Shown here: one piece after another, positions 37,430 to 47,127 of the stretch
Layout: the number at the start of each line of letters is the position of its first letter
Position numbering within the stretch: the stretch's first letter is position 1
Origin: Parvibaculaceae bacterium PLY_AMNH_Bact1
Lineage (GTDB): Bacteria > Pseudomonadota > Alphaproteobacteria > Parvibaculales > Parvibaculaceae
Assembly (NCBI GenBank): GCA_032881465.1
Contig: CP126168.1
Span: forward strand, 2,790,001 to 2,854,000
Direction: 5' to 3'
Length of the DNA: 64,000 bases
Made by a program: the position numbers and the translations under genes
The notes under the pieces: model-generated
What the model saw: only the letters and a program-made list of their open reading frames with translations
What the model was told of the DNA's origin: nothing
Databases searched by the model: none

Positions 37430-38926
37430 TCAGACAGCGGTGCGGAGAATGTCACTGACAATCCGTTCCAGATCATTCAGAGACGAGCAAACCACAGCCC
37501 GATCACAATGGGGGCTCAGCCGTTTCATCTCAGAATCCCCGGTATTCCAAAGGGTCTTCCCTTCTGGATTGAGCCACAAAACGCGTCGGGCACGATCGTG
37601 GATCTTGTCCAAAATATCCGCCCGTGGATCACCAAAGTTCGATCTGGCATCCCCCAGCACCAAAACTGTTGTTCGGTGGTCAATGTCGTCAAGCGCTATG
37701 GCCTCAAAATCCTCAAACGCCTGGCCATAATCCGTCGACCCACCACCATGAACGGAAAGCGCCTCAGCAATCGCTTCTTCGATTTTCTTTTCTCCAAACA
37801 GGTCAGTCACTTCGCCAAGCTGGTTTGAGAAGGCGAAGGCCCGTACCTTCGGCAAGACCTCCGTGAGAGAATAGAGAAACATGAGCAAGAAGGTTGCGTA
37901 CTGCGCGACGGAACCTGAAACATCACAAATCGCGACAACCTTCGGCCGATCAACCTTGGTCTGTTTCCAGGCAATGTCGAACATAAGACCGTCATACTCA
38001 ATGTTCTGACGAATGGTCCGCCGGACATCCAACTGGCCGCGCCGGGCCTTTTTCTTACGACGAGAATTGAGCGCAAGAAGGCGTTTCGCCATTTTGCGTA
38101 CGAGCGCTTGCATGAGCTTGAAGTCACGCCGGTCGACATTGGATATGTTGATCTTGGAAAGAACTTCTTCTCTGAGCTGTCGGCCTGCGTTGGCCGTATA
38201 GAGCTCCAATTGCCGCTCAACATAATCGCGGACTTCCAACCGAAAGGCTTCGCGCAATTCACGCAGATTGTCCGCGCGTGCCTCGCCCGCGGATGTGCCC
38301 GATCTTTGCTCTTGAGAAATCGTCTCGTTCAAGCCATCAAGACCCATCGCCTCCATGATGCGACGGGTAAAGAGCCCCCGCTGCGTGAACAACCGGATCC
38401 GGTCCGCCCCGACTTCACGACCAGCCGCCGCAAGCTGCGCCTGCAGCTCGACATCATCACCACTCTCAAGCAGCGCTGTTAGATCGCGATCAGGAGATGC
38501 CTCCGCTCCCTCGGCGGCACCTTCACGATCATCAGAGCCTGATCCGTCAGAGCCTGGCGCAGAGCCACTGTCGCTTGGCTGCCCGGTGCCTTCGCTCTCT
38601 CCACCCTCGCCATCTTGCTCGTCACCTTCTTCGCCTGCTTGACCCTCGCCCTCTTGAGACTGCTCGCTTTCAGATTCGTTCTCATTGTTCGCCGGTTTTG
38701 GCGGCTTGAACTGATCAAACGCGAAGAATTGATCGAAACATTCGTTGAACGCGAACTTCTCGTCATCCGTTTTTGCGAGAACTTGGGAGAGAGCGTCTTT
38801 CAAAACCTGTCGGTCTTCAAAACCAACAAGCTCCGCCACGCGGCCAGCATCTACGCTCTCGGAAATCGAGACACGCACATCCTGCGCGCGCAGCGCCCGG
38901 ACGAAATTGGAGAGAACCTGGCTCAT
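37430..38926 (-). CDS. VWA-domain protein (CoxE-like)
   Basis: The C-terminal half is a von Willebrand A domain with the MIDAS motif VAICDVSGSVAQYATF and later VLGDARSN. It is typical of CoxE-like partners of MoxR ATPases, which assist metal-cofactor insertion or enzyme activation. Residues about 80-145 are a low-complexity acidic run of Glu, Ser, Gly and Asp (NENESESEQSQEGEGQ and on). It begins 4 bp after the MoxR stop, so the two are one operon. The client protein is not in the window. Confidence 0.88.
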   Translation of the reverse strand: MSQVLSNFVRALRAQDVRVSISESVDAGRVAELVGFEDRQVLKDALSQVLAKTDDEKFAFNECFDQFFAFDQFKPPKPANNENESESEQSQEGEGQAGEEGDEQDGEGGESEGTGQPSDSGSAPGSDGSGSDDREGAAEGAEASPDRDLTALLESGDDVELQAQLAAAGREVGADRIRLFTQRGLFTRRIMEAMGLDGLNETISQEQRSGTSAGEARADNLRELREAFRLEVRDYVERQLELYTANAGRQLREEVLSKINISNVDRRDFKLMQALVRKMAKRLLALNSRRKKKARRGQLDVRRTIRQNIEYDGLMFDIAWKQTKVDRPKVVAICDVSGSVAQYATFLLMFLYSLTEVLPKVRAFAFSNQLGEVTDLFGEKKIEEAIAEALSVHGGGSTDYGQAFEDFEAIALDDIDHRTTVLVLGDARSNFGDPRADILDKIHDRARRVLWLNPEGKTLWNTGDSEMKRLSPHCDRAVVCSSLNDLERIVSDILRTAV

Positions 38927-38930
38927 GGCA

Positions 38931-39884
38931 TCACTCCGCTGCGGAGCGGGCCTTGGTGGTCAGCGCATTGATATCGCTGTCGATGTTGTCGATATCATCC
39001 TGGAACTTCAGCAGGACATTGAGCGTATTGCGCACCATGTCTGAATCCAGCTCCTTCGCGTGGAGAAGCACCAATGTCCGCGCCCAGTCAATCGTCTCGC
39101 TGACAGCAGGCACTTTTTTCAGTTCAAGCTCTCGCAGGTTCTGAACAAACGAAACAAGCTGCTTGCGCAAGCCCTCTTCGACTTCAGGAACACGGGCAGT
39201 GATGATCCGTGTTTCAAGATCGGCATCGGGGAAAGGAATGTAGAGATGAATACACCGACGTTTCAGCGCGTCCCCGATCTCGCGCGTATTGTTCGACGTG
39301 AGGAACACGATCGGCGAGCTCTTTGCTTTAATCGTCCCAAGCTCAGGCACCGTAATCTGATACTCAGAGAGAAGCTCCAGCAGAAATGCTTCAAACTCGT
39401 CGTCCGATTTGTCGATTTCGTCAATGAGAAGAACCGATCCATCTTTTGACCATAGCGATTTCAACAGTGCCCGGGGTTCCAGGAATTCTTCCGAGAAGAA
39501 CGTGTCATCAAATTCATGCAAGCGGTCCATCGACGCGGCAAGCCCCTGCGCACCCTCCATAAGATCGCCCAGCTTCTCTTTCAGAACCTGCGTATAAAGA
39601 AGCTGCTTCCCGTATTTCCACTCATAGAGAGCTTTCGCTTCATCCAGGCCTTCGTAACACTGAAGGCGGATCAGCTCGAGATTGAGATACTCCGACGTCG
39701 CCTTGGCAAGTTCTGTTTTCCCCACACCAGGAGGACCTTCAACCAGGATCGGCTTATCCAGGTTTCGGGCAAGAAAGATGGCTGTCGCGATATGGGCATT
39801 ACATATGTAGCCCTCTTTGGCGAACCCATCCTGGATGTCTGTAATTTCTGCTCTTGGCACTGTCACGTCGTATCTCTCTGTCAT
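38931..39884 (-). CDS. MoxR-family AAA+ ATPase (CoxD/NorQ-like)
   Basis: A 317-residue AAA+ protein. Walker A is VEGPPGVGKTELAK, Walker B is SVLLIDEIDKSDDE, and sensor 1 is FLTSNNTREIGDALKRRC. LQCYEGLDEAKALYEW is the hallmark of the CoxD/NorQ branch. With the VWA protein behind it, it forms a chaperone pair that remodels a partner enzyme. Divergent space of 85 bp separates it from the first hydrolase-LuxR gene. Confidence 0.92.
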   Translation of the reverse strand: MTERYDVTVPRAEITDIQDGFAKEGYICNAHIATAIFLARNLDKPILVEGPPGVGKTELAKATSEYLNLELIRLQCYEGLDEAKALYEWKYGKQLLYTQVLKEKLGDLMEGAQGLAASMDRLHEFDDTFFSEEFLEPRALLKSLWSKDGSVLLIDEIDKSDDEFEAFLLELLSEYQITVPELGTIKAKSSPIVFLTSNNTREIGDALKRRCIHLYIPFPDADLETRIITARVPEVEEGLRKQLVSFVQNLRELELKKVPAVSETIDWARTLVLLHAKELDSDMVRNTLNVLLKFQDDIDNIDSDINALTTKARSAAE

Positions 39885-39968
39885 CAGTCAATATCGGTTG
39901 GGCCGGACAATATCACAGGAGTTCCAACACGCACGCTCTGATTGACAGCAAATGCAGCAATGACCGGG

Positions 39969-41534
39969 TCAGTGATTTAACGCAGCGACACGGAGGATTT
40001 TTCGCACCACAGCGGCCTGGTCCGCTGCCCCGAGCTTGCTCTTGATGTGAGAAAATTGCGTCCGCACAGTGGCCATGGAGACACCCATCTCAGAGGCATA
40101 GTCTGCGAGCGGCGTGCCGCTAACAAAGCGCGCAGCCAGTTCAGCCTCCCGCGGCGAAAGCCCATACCAGGTGCAGAGAGCGACCTGATCAATCTCCACA
40201 GGTGGTTCATCATCCATCAGCAACCGCAGCATCGCGACCGGCGGGGCAATTTCGTCTTCGCTCACCGCCTCTAGTCTATAGCACCGCAAAAAGAGCGGAG
40301 CGTGAGGCTCCGTCTCAAACCGAGTAAATGAAGTGCCCCCCAATCCTTGACTTTCCCTCCGCCTGAGAAACTGCTTCTGAAGAACATCATCTAAAGCCAC
40401 ATCAACCTCAGTAGAAACACCTACCAACCGGCCATTACGCCGACGTAGATAGGAACCATGTTCCAGACTTTCTTCCGCGCACTTGTTTGCATGTAATATG
40501 TAGCGGCTGGCGGTAAGCAAGATCATCGCTTCGTCATAATCGGAGAATATCCGCGAGAACCAATCCTGGTCGAGTTGGTGTTGGGTTACGACTGCACCGA
40601 GCGCCAAACGTTTTTCAATAAACGACCAGACCCAATCCGGCCCATGTTCTTTTGACCAGGCAAACATCTCCTCCACGCGCGCGCGCATGTGAGGCTGGAT
40701 ATTGTCTTCAACAATTTCCAGATAGTCTTCCTGCAAACCTTCCGAGCTCACCTTGTGCGCCTGCGACTGACGCCCAGAATGCGCACGAACAAAATGCCCG
40801 ATACTGGAAAAAATCGCTTCCATCTGTGGCGAAAAAGGCTGGTCTTTCTGCAGCGTCTCTGGAACATCATCCCAATAGCTAAGCTGCACGGGCACCTGCG
40901 CACCTTTGGCCCGCTCTGCCAGTAATCGCGCGTCATCGGCAAGAATGTCTGTGACGTTCGCATGAACATTCATTGGTGGCAGATTGCGGAGGTCAGCAAA
41001 AACCGGAGACGCAACCGGATCAGCGGGGTCTGCGCCCTGCAGATAGTCACTCAGCAGCGTCGCCAACAGTTCCAGGTCCGAGACCCTTCCATCATCCTTG
41101 ATATTGCTGACATAGGTACCTCCCATCATGGTGAGATCAACCCAGGGAAAAATCACGGCAGCCCCAGCAGGCATCAGATCACCTTGGTCACGCAATGAGA
41201 CCAGAGCAGAAAGCGCTATAGCGGCGCCTGCGGTGTCACAAGCAAACACTATACGATTGGCGGCAATCCCTTGAGCAAGCAAGGAGCGATAGGCCGCAAC
41301 AATATCTTCAATCGCGAGCGGAAAGGGATGCTCTGGAGCCAAAGCATATGCCGGCATAAGCACCTGACCCTTCACTTCGGCAGCCAACCTCTCAGCGATG
41401 CGCTTATGCGACGGTCCCGGATTCATAACGAAGGTGCCGCCATATACATAAAGAACGACAGGACATGCCTCTGTCGCATGCTCACAGCTGAACCAATCAG
41501 CTAGTTCCTGATCCGTCGTCTGGGTCACACCCAC
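39969..41534 (-). CDS. pseudo-hydrolase/LuxR regulator 1
   Basis: A 521-residue fusion. Residues about 25-255 are a hormone-sensitive-lipase-type alpha/beta hydrolase (ALAPEHPFPLAIEDIVAAYRSL). The catalytic features are lost: HGGG is YGGT at 31-34, the nucleophile position is Thr101 (ACDTAGAA), and the His position reads VPETLQ (Glu226). A helical linker and PAS-like part follow (AMILLTASRYILHANKCAEESL). A LuxR helix-turn-helix ends it (LSPREAELAA to ATVRTQFSHIKSKLGA, about 459-500). The start is GTG 41534 behind AGGAGGGAGCA. It points away from autotransporter 1, which it probably controls. Confidence 0.82.
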   Translation of the reverse strand: MGVTQTTDQELADWFSCEHATEACPVVLYVYGGTFVMNPGPSHKRIAERLAAEVKGQVLMPAYALAPEHPFPLAIEDIVAAYRSLLAQGIAANRIVFACDTAGAAIALSALVSLRDQGDLMPAGAAVIFPWVDLTMMGGTYVSNIKDDGRVSDLELLATLLSDYLQGADPADPVASPVFADLRNLPPMNVHANVTDILADDARLLAERAKGAQVPVQLSYWDDVPETLQKDQPFSPQMEAIFSSIGHFVRAHSGRQSQAHKVSSEGLQEDYLEIVEDNIQPHMRARVEEMFAWSKEHGPDWVWSFIEKRLALGAVVTQHQLDQDWFSRIFSDYDEAMILLTASRYILHANKCAEESLEHGSYLRRRNGRLVGVSTEVDVALDDVLQKQFLRRRESQGLGGTSFTRFETEPHAPLFLRCYRLEAVSEDEIAPPVAMLRLLMDDEPPVEIDQVALCTWYGLSPREAELAARFVSGTPLADYASEMGVSMATVRTQFSHIKSKLGAADQAAVVRKILRVAALNH

Positions 41535-41566
41535 TGCTCCCTCCTGCTATCCTCGCACCCTTTATG

Positions 41567-41586
41567 CATCCCCAAATTTGATGAAC
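41567..41586. promoter_or_regulatory. candidate operator 1a (degenerate copy of the pair-2 palindrome)
   Basis: CATCCCCAAATTTGATGAAC matches 16 of 20 positions of the perfect palindrome in the second pair, including the centre. It abuts operator 1b exactly. It lies between regulator 1 and autotransporter 1. Confidence 0.45.
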
Positions 41587-41606
41587 CATCATCACTAATG
41601 ATGATG
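41587..41606. promoter_or_regulatory. candidate operator 1b between regulator 1 and autotransporter 1
   Basis: CATCATCACTAATGATGATG has perfect 8-bp arms (CATCATCA/TGATGATG) around CTAA. The centre is about 70 bp before the autotransporter 1 start and 62 bp before the regulator 1 start. The size fits a LuxR-type dimer site. Confidence 0.6.
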
Positions 41607-41665
41607 CCAGAAAACGGAGAAAGTGAAACCTTGTCCGAGATCAAGTTTTCGCGCGGGGGTGCATC

Positions 41666-43561
41666 ATGCAGAAGAAAATGGCTCAAAAGCTGATATTTTG
41701 TGGCATAGGGGTGGCAGCACTTGTTGCCAGCACGACAGCTCAAGCCTCGCCGGGGTGCGATGCGGCAAATGCCGGAAATTTCAATAGAACAACGCCGGCC
41801 AATACCAACCTCTTCACCCAGACGGGTGGACCATTTGACATCGGTGACACACTTTTCGCGACCGTCACGGGAACCCCGCTAAGTGCCGCCATCGACCTCC
41901 TACCCGGCCCTGATGCCATCTTGTTTTTGAATAATGCCAACGGGTCCGGGTCCCACACTCTGACAGTGGGGGGTCCTAGAACCATCGATATTGCATTGGC
42001 TGGCGGGCCAGGTGGGCAGGCATCGCTCACATTCACCTGTACACCTGTGGGCGGAGGCCCTGGCGGTGGACAGGGCCCAGGACCTAGCTCGAGTGGCCCC
42101 GGCCCAACGGAGCAATCGGACACAGCTACCAACAGCACCACAACATCTGTAGTCGTCGAAAACGGCGTGGTGAATGGACTAGTCGATGGCGCAGCTCAAG
42201 AAGACCCAACACCGACGGGACCGACACAAGCGCAGTTGGACGAACGCAATGCCTTGGAAGATGAATCATATGATCTTGCAGGCCAAAACATCACCTTGGA
42301 AAAAGATATCGCAAAAGCTGAGAAAGTAGCGGAAGAACTCGAGAATAGAGCAAAACGCATCAGTCGAGAGGCAGGCGATGATTACGAGTATGAATATGGT
42401 CATCAGATTGCAGATTTGCTGCTCCCAATGGACATCTACACCATAATGGAAGACTTTGATGAGGACCTAGACGACGCTTCTGCTGCCCGAATAAAGGCGA
42501 ATGCTCGAAGACTACGCCAAGAAATTGAACGTATGAAGGCTGAACTTAAAGCCAACGAAACCCGGCAAGGCGAGATACAGGATCGCCTTAAAGAGCTACC
42601 CACCGACCCCAATGATTTCACCCCGGTTGACCCTGAGGAGTTGGGCGACGGTGAGAGCATCCTCTTTGCCAGCCGCGATCCCTTTGCCCGCGCGCTGATG
42701 CGCTATCGCGGCTTCCACCTGGATGTTGCGGATACCGGTGAAGGCTTCAATGACACAGTAAAGCCGCTCTCCTTTACCCGGACGCTCTCCTCCACCATCG
42801 TCGGCTGGGTACGTGCCGTCTACACCGACTATGAGCAGGATGATGCCTCCCGCCAAGAAGGCGACAATATTTTGGTCGCACTCGGCGCGCATAAAGACAT
42901 CAATGACGAGCTGCGCGTTGGCCTCTTTGCGACAAGCACTTGGGGAGATGTAACGTCGCCGGTCAACAATCTCGACATTGATACGACGGGTTATTCGCTT
43001 GGCGCTTATGGCCGCTACAAATGGGGCGAGATTGATGTAAATGCCTCCACCCGTATCGGCCTCACCGACAATGATATCGCTGTCAGCGGCACCACAGGCT
43101 CCTACGACACACGCCTCGCCTCAATCACCCTCGGCATCTCCGGTGAGGAACAATTGTCAGATGATGTCTGGATGCGCCCTGCCATCTCCGTGACCAACAC
43201 CTGGGTAAACCGGGAGGACTACGTAAACTCTGCTGGAACCCCCATTGGCGGCAACACAACATGGACGGGCAATGTGTCAGCAGGGCCCACCATTGGCACG
43301 AGCCTCGCACCACCATCCGGCTTCAAGCGGCTGGAACCGGCCATCGGACTCCAGGCCACCTACAACTATTCAGATCAAGACACCCAATCAGGCACAGTGA
43401 CTACAAGCGAAACAGATTATCTCTCGCTCTCCGTCTCACCTCAGCTCTCTATGGAGTTCGAGAATGGCGCAAGTGTCGATGTCTTCGGCTCCTATTTCGG
43501 GATCGGCGCAGACCTTGATGGCTGGTCCGTCGGCGGGACGCTTTCTATTCCGCTAAACTAG
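41666..43561 (+). CDS. autotransporter 1 (N-terminal domain, coiled coil, beta-barrel)
   Basis: A 631-residue outer-membrane protein. A signal peptide ends STTAQA. A small beta-rich domain (about 29-130) starts SPGCDAANAGNFNRT and closes LTFTCTP; its two Cys may form a disulfide. After a Gly/Pro linker and the shared EQSDTATNSTTTSVVVENGVV comes an acidic two-helix coiled coil (about 190-310). A 12-strand-type autotransporter barrel then runs from DPFARALMRYRGF to GGTLSIPLN. The last residue is Asn, not the usual Phe. The ATG at 41666 follows GGGGGTG. The barrel nearly repeats in the next two copies. Confidence 0.82.
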   Translation: MQKKMAQKLIFCGIGVAALVASTTAQASPGCDAANAGNFNRTTPANTNLFTQTGGPFDIGDTLFATVTGTPLSAAIDLLPGPDAILFLNNANGSGSHTLTVGGPRTIDIALAGGPGGQASLTFTCTPVGGGPGGGQGPGPSSSGPGPTEQSDTATNSTTTSVVVENGVVNGLVDGAAQEDPTPTGPTQAQLDERNALEDESYDLAGQNITLEKDIAKAEKVAEELENRAKRISREAGDDYEYEYGHQIADLLLPMDIYTIMEDFDEDLDDASAARIKANARRLRQEIERMKAELKANETRQGEIQDRLKELPTDPNDFTPVDPEELGDGESILFASRDPFARALMRYRGFHLDVADTGEGFNDTVKPLSFTRTLSSTIVGWVRAVYTDYEQDDASRQEGDNILVALGAHKDINDELRVGLFATSTWGDVTSPVNNLDIDTTGYSLGAYGRYKWGEIDVNASTRIGLTDNDIAVSGTTGSYDTRLASITLGISGEEQLSDDVWMRPAISVTNTWVNREDYVNSAGTPIGGNTTWTGNVSAGPTIGTSLAPPSGFKRLEPAIGLQATYNYSDQDTQSGTVTTSETDYLSLSVSPQLSMEFENGASVDVFGSYFGIGADLDGWSVGGTLSIPLN

Positions 43562-43594
43562 AGAACGCAGGGCCTTGGAAGATCTCATGACACC

Positions 43595-45169
43595 CTAGAG
43601 CCGGCCCGAAGTCGAGAGCTGCAAAATCTGGCGGACAACATCCGCCTGATCAACAGCGCCTAGCTTGGCGCGAATGTGGGCAAACTGGGTCCTGACAGTG
43701 TTCATGGAAAGTCCCTCAGCGGCCGAATAGTCTGCGAGGCTGATCCCCTCCGCAAAGGCGGCGGCAAGACACGCTTCACGCGCGGACAGGCCGAACCAGG
43801 AACGCAATGCACCTTCGTCTATCGAGATCTTTTTGTTGGATGTAGCGATTGTGAGGAGCGTTACCGGTGGGGCGATTGCTTCAGCCTCATCTGACGTCAG
43901 CCGCTCCAAGCGCGCAAAAAGGCGCTCGTCTTCTGCCCCAACAAGCCGAAAGGAGACATGGGGGACTCCTATCGCCAGCTTTCTAAATGCCTCGTGCAGC
44001 TCCGTTTCCACGTCATGCCCGATCCCCTGCAATCTGCCATGACGTTGCATAAACACGGTATCCCCTTCGCACATTGCGTCCGCTAGCTCATTCGTCAGTA
44101 GCACATGCCGACTGCTGCTGAGTAGAAACGCAGCATCCGAACTGCGATTGAACACCTTATGAAGCCACTCGCGTTCGCACTGCTCCTGGGTAACGAGTGA
44201 CCCCTGCCCCAGCCGTCTTTCCATAAAGGGCCATACCCAGGCAGGCCCGTGGTCAACTGACCAATCCATAATCTGCTTCACACGCTCAGTCATATGCGGC
44301 TGAACATGGCCATCGAAGATGTTCACGAACTCTTCGGCAATCGCCTCATCTTTGGGAATAACGTCTGGAGGACGGCACCGTGATCGAACGAACTGGCCGA
44401 TGCGAATAAGTGCAGCAGAAGCAGCTGAAGATAGCGGGGCCAGCTTCTGCCACGTTGAGGGCAGGCCATCCCATTGATGAAATTCAACCCGGCAGCCGCA
44501 CCCACGCATCCGCTCAGCCAGCATCACACCATCATCGCAATGAACTTCATTGACGTCGACATGGACTTGAGTTGCAGGCATTCCACCCAACTCCGCAAAC
44601 ACAGGCGAGGCCAGTGGCGCCCGCGGGTCCTCGCCCTGCAAATAATCTCCAGAAAGCATGGCGAGGATTTCCAGCTCAGAGACCTTCTCGCCACCTCTAA
44701 AGTTACGGACGTAGGAGCCACCTGAAAAAGTCAGGTCAGCAATCGGACAAAGGGCAACAAAACCGGCTGGCAGAGCGATGTCTCTTTCTCTGAGCAACAA
44801 AAGCGCAGAAAGCGCAATAGCACAGCCCGCAGTATCCCCCATGAGCACAATGTTACTGGGGTCGCACCCTTGATTGAGCAGAGCCTCATACACTGCTGCA
44901 ACATCTTCAATCGCCGCTGGAAAGGGGTTCTCAGGTGCAAGCCGATAGTCACAACAGAGAACACGTGCACGCCCATGCATAGCAATTTTTCCGGCAATCA
45001 CCTCATGCATGGGCCCACGGTTTAAAACAAAGGTGCCGCCATAGACATAGAGCACCATCGCTTCGTCCGGCACCTCCGTACTGCGATCTACCCACACGCC
45101 TGGCACAGGCAGATCCGCGGCAGGGCACGTATTAAATTCCCGACCAGACTGGCTTTGGGTGGCGACCAC
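43595..45169 (-). CDS. pseudo-hydrolase/LuxR regulator 2
   Basis: Paralogue of regulator 1. The hydrolase part keeps DYRLAPENPFPAAIED but has YVYGGTF for HGGG, GDTAG (Thr113 with this start) for GDSAG, and LPSTWQ where the catalytic His should be. The C-terminal LuxR domain reads LSAREACLAAAFAEG to NTVRTQFAHIRAKLGA. The open frame continues to 45274, but that would put the 20-bp palindrome inside the gene. GTG 45169, 7 bp after AAGAGGG, gives 524 residues and matches its paralogues in length. ATG 45214 and ATG 45196 are alternatives. Confidence 0.8.
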   Translation of the reverse strand: MVATQSQSGREFNTCPAADLPVPGVWVDRSTEVPDEAMVLYVYGGTFVLNRGPMHEVIAGKIAMHGRARVLCCDYRLAPENPFPAAIEDVAAVYEALLNQGCDPSNIVLMGDTAGCAIALSALLLLRERDIALPAGFVALCPIADLTFSGGSYVRNFRGGEKVSELEILAMLSGDYLQGEDPRAPLASPVFAELGGMPATQVHVDVNEVHCDDGVMLAERMRGCGCRVEFHQWDGLPSTWQKLAPLSSAASAALIRIGQFVRSRCRPPDVIPKDEAIAEEFVNIFDGHVQPHMTERVKQIMDWSVDHGPAWVWPFMERRLGQGSLVTQEQCEREWLHKVFNRSSDAAFLLSSSRHVLLTNELADAMCEGDTVFMQRHGRLQGIGHDVETELHEAFRKLAIGVPHVSFRLVGAEDERLFARLERLTSDEAEAIAPPVTLLTIATSNKKISIDEGALRSWFGLSAREACLAAAFAEGISLADYSAAEGLSMNTVRTQFAHIRAKLGAVDQADVVRQILQLSTSGRL

Positions 45170-45228
45170 AGAACGACCCTCTTCGACTATTTTCATGATT
45201 TGGGAATATTCCATCACAATCAACAAAA

Positions 45229-45248
45229 CATCACCAAATTTGGTGATG
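45229..45248. promoter_or_regulatory. candidate operator 2, perfect 20-bp palindrome
   Basis: CATCACCAAATTTGGTGATG is its own reverse complement over all 20 bases. The centre is about 70 bp before the autotransporter 2 start and 69 bp before GTG 45169 of regulator 2. It is the strongest operator candidate in the window. Confidence 0.7.
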
Positions 45249-45307
45249 CCCATTTTTCCATACCGACTGACCATGTCCCTTCAAATTTCAATTCTGTGGG
45301 GTGAGTC

Positions 45308-47119
45308 GTGGGCCAAATTTCGATAAATCATTGGAAAAGCTGGATGTTTTCAGGTGCATTGCTATGTGGAGGCCTCACGATGGCAACCCCAGCAATTGCG
45401 TCACCAGGCTGCGATGCCGCAAACAATGGGAGCTTCAATAGAACAATCCCAACAAACGCCAATCAGGCACTCCAATTCAACGGTCAGTTCGACATAGGCG
45501 ATATCCTGACGGTGACCGTGCTGGGGTCCCCATTGTTTTTATTCGTCGATCTCGTTTTCGGTATCACACCGCAACAACTGATTTCGCTCAACAACGCAAA
45601 CGGGTCTGATTCAGCCACCGTGACGGCAACCGGCAACAACATTATCGACATCGCCCTCACCGCCGGTGCAGGTGGCGCAACAAGCCTCGTCTTTACCTGT
45701 ACACCCGCTTCAGGCACCTCATCTGGATCTTCTACCGATCAATCCGACACAGCGACCAACTCAACCACCACATCAGTGATTGTGGAGAATGGCGTCGTGA
45801 ACGGGATCATTGATGGCGCGTCGCGGGAAGACCCAAACATCAAGTCAGACATTGACACTCTCGCGGAGAAGCGAGCCAACCAAGTTTGGCTGGAGCTGCA
45901 GGCACTGAAGAAACGCGAGGAAGAACTCGCCGCAGACGTCCGACATTTCATGGATGACGCCGATGCCTCACCATTTGAAACCTTCGGCGATCAAGAAGGT
46001 GAAACGACCGCGACTGTAACTGAGGCGCTTATCAGTGATCCCGAAGAAAAACGAGCAATGGAAAAACGCCAACAGGCCTGGCTGGAAGCAGCACAACAGG
46101 AACTCTTTGACCTAGAAGACAAGATTGAGGAGTTGGAAGTAGAACTGAGGGGCCTACCAAAACCTACGTTAGGCCAACCCCAACCCGACGAAGCAGAACA
46201 AGGCGACGGTGAAGAAATCCTCTTTGCAGGCCGTGACCCTTTTGCCCGCGCCTTGATGCGCTATCGCGGGTTCCACCTGGATGTTGCGGATACCGGTGAA
46301 GGCTTCTCAGAGAGCATAAAGCCTCTCTCCTTCACCCGCTCGCTGTCCTCCACCATCGTCGGTTGGGTGCGCGCCGTCTATACCGACTATGAGCAAGACG
46401 ACGCCTCTCGCCAGGAAGGCGATAACATTCTCGTCGCACTCGGCGTGCATAAGGATTTCGACGACGAGCTCCGTGTCGGCCTCTTTGCAACAAGTACCTG
46501 GGGAGATGTCACTTCTCCGGTCAATAATCTCGACATTGACACGACCGGCTATTCGCTGGGTGCCTATGGTCGCTACAAATGGGGTGAGATTGATGTGAAT
46601 GCCTCCACCCGAATTGGCCTAACCGACAATGATATCGCTGTCAGCGGCACCACAGGCTCCTACGACACACGTCTTGCCTCCGCTACAGTCGGCATCTCCG
46701 GCCAGGAACAACTCGCCGACAATGTCTGGATGCGTCCAGCCATCTCTGTCACAGGCACCTGGGTGAACCGCGAGGACTATCAAAACTCCGCAGGCACAAA
46801 TATTAGTGGCAACACCACCTGGTCGGGCAATGTTTCGGCGGGACCAACTGTGGGCACGAGGCTCACTCCGCCATCGGGCTTCAAACGCCTGGAACCCGCC
46901 ATCGGCCTGCAGGCGACCTACACCTTCTCCGATCAAGACACGCAAGCCGGAACCGTGGCGACAAGCAAAGATGACTATCTGTCTCTCTCCCTTTCCCCAC
47001 AGCTCTCCATGGAGTTTGAGAACGGCGCGAGCGTCGATGTCTTCGGCTCCTATTTCGGGATCGGCGCAGACCTTGATGGCTGGTCTGTCGGAGGAACACT
47101 CTCAATTCCCCTGAACTAA
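45308..47119 (+). CDS. autotransporter 2 (N-terminal domain, coiled coil, beta-barrel)
   Basis: A 603-residue paralogue of autotransporter 1. After the signal peptide (ends PAIA) the N-terminal domain starts SPGCDAANNGSFNRT and ends LVFTCTP. The shared QSDTATNSTTTSVIVENGVV block follows. The coiled coil (about 180-290; LQALKKREEELAADVRHF and AQQELFDLEDKIEELEVEL) is unlike that of copy 1. The barrel, from DPFARALMRYRGF to LSIPLN, is nearly identical. It starts with GTG behind TGTGGGGTGAG. Confidence 0.82.
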   Translation: MGQISINHWKSWMFSGALLCGGLTMATPAIASPGCDAANNGSFNRTIPTNANQALQFNGQFDIGDILTVTVLGSPLFLFVDLVFGITPQQLISLNNANGSDSATVTATGNNIIDIALTAGAGGATSLVFTCTPASGTSSGSSTDQSDTATNSTTTSVIVENGVVNGIIDGASREDPNIKSDIDTLAEKRANQVWLELQALKKREEELAADVRHFMDDADASPFETFGDQEGETTATVTEALISDPEEKRAMEKRQQAWLEAAQQELFDLEDKIEELEVELRGLPKPTLGQPQPDEAEQGDGEEILFAGRDPFARALMRYRGFHLDVADTGEGFSESIKPLSFTRSLSSTIVGWVRAVYTDYEQDDASRQEGDNILVALGVHKDFDDELRVGLFATSTWGDVTSPVNNLDIDTTGYSLGAYGRYKWGEIDVNASTRIGLTDNDIAVSGTTGSYDTRLASATVGISGQEQLADNVWMRPAISVTGTWVNREDYQNSAGTNISGNTTWSGNVSAGPTVGTRLTPPSGFKRLEPAIGLQATYTFSDQDTQAGTVATSKDDYLSLSLSPQLSMEFENGASVDVFGSYFGIGADLDGWSVGGTLSIPLN

Positions 47120-47127
47120 AAGAGACC

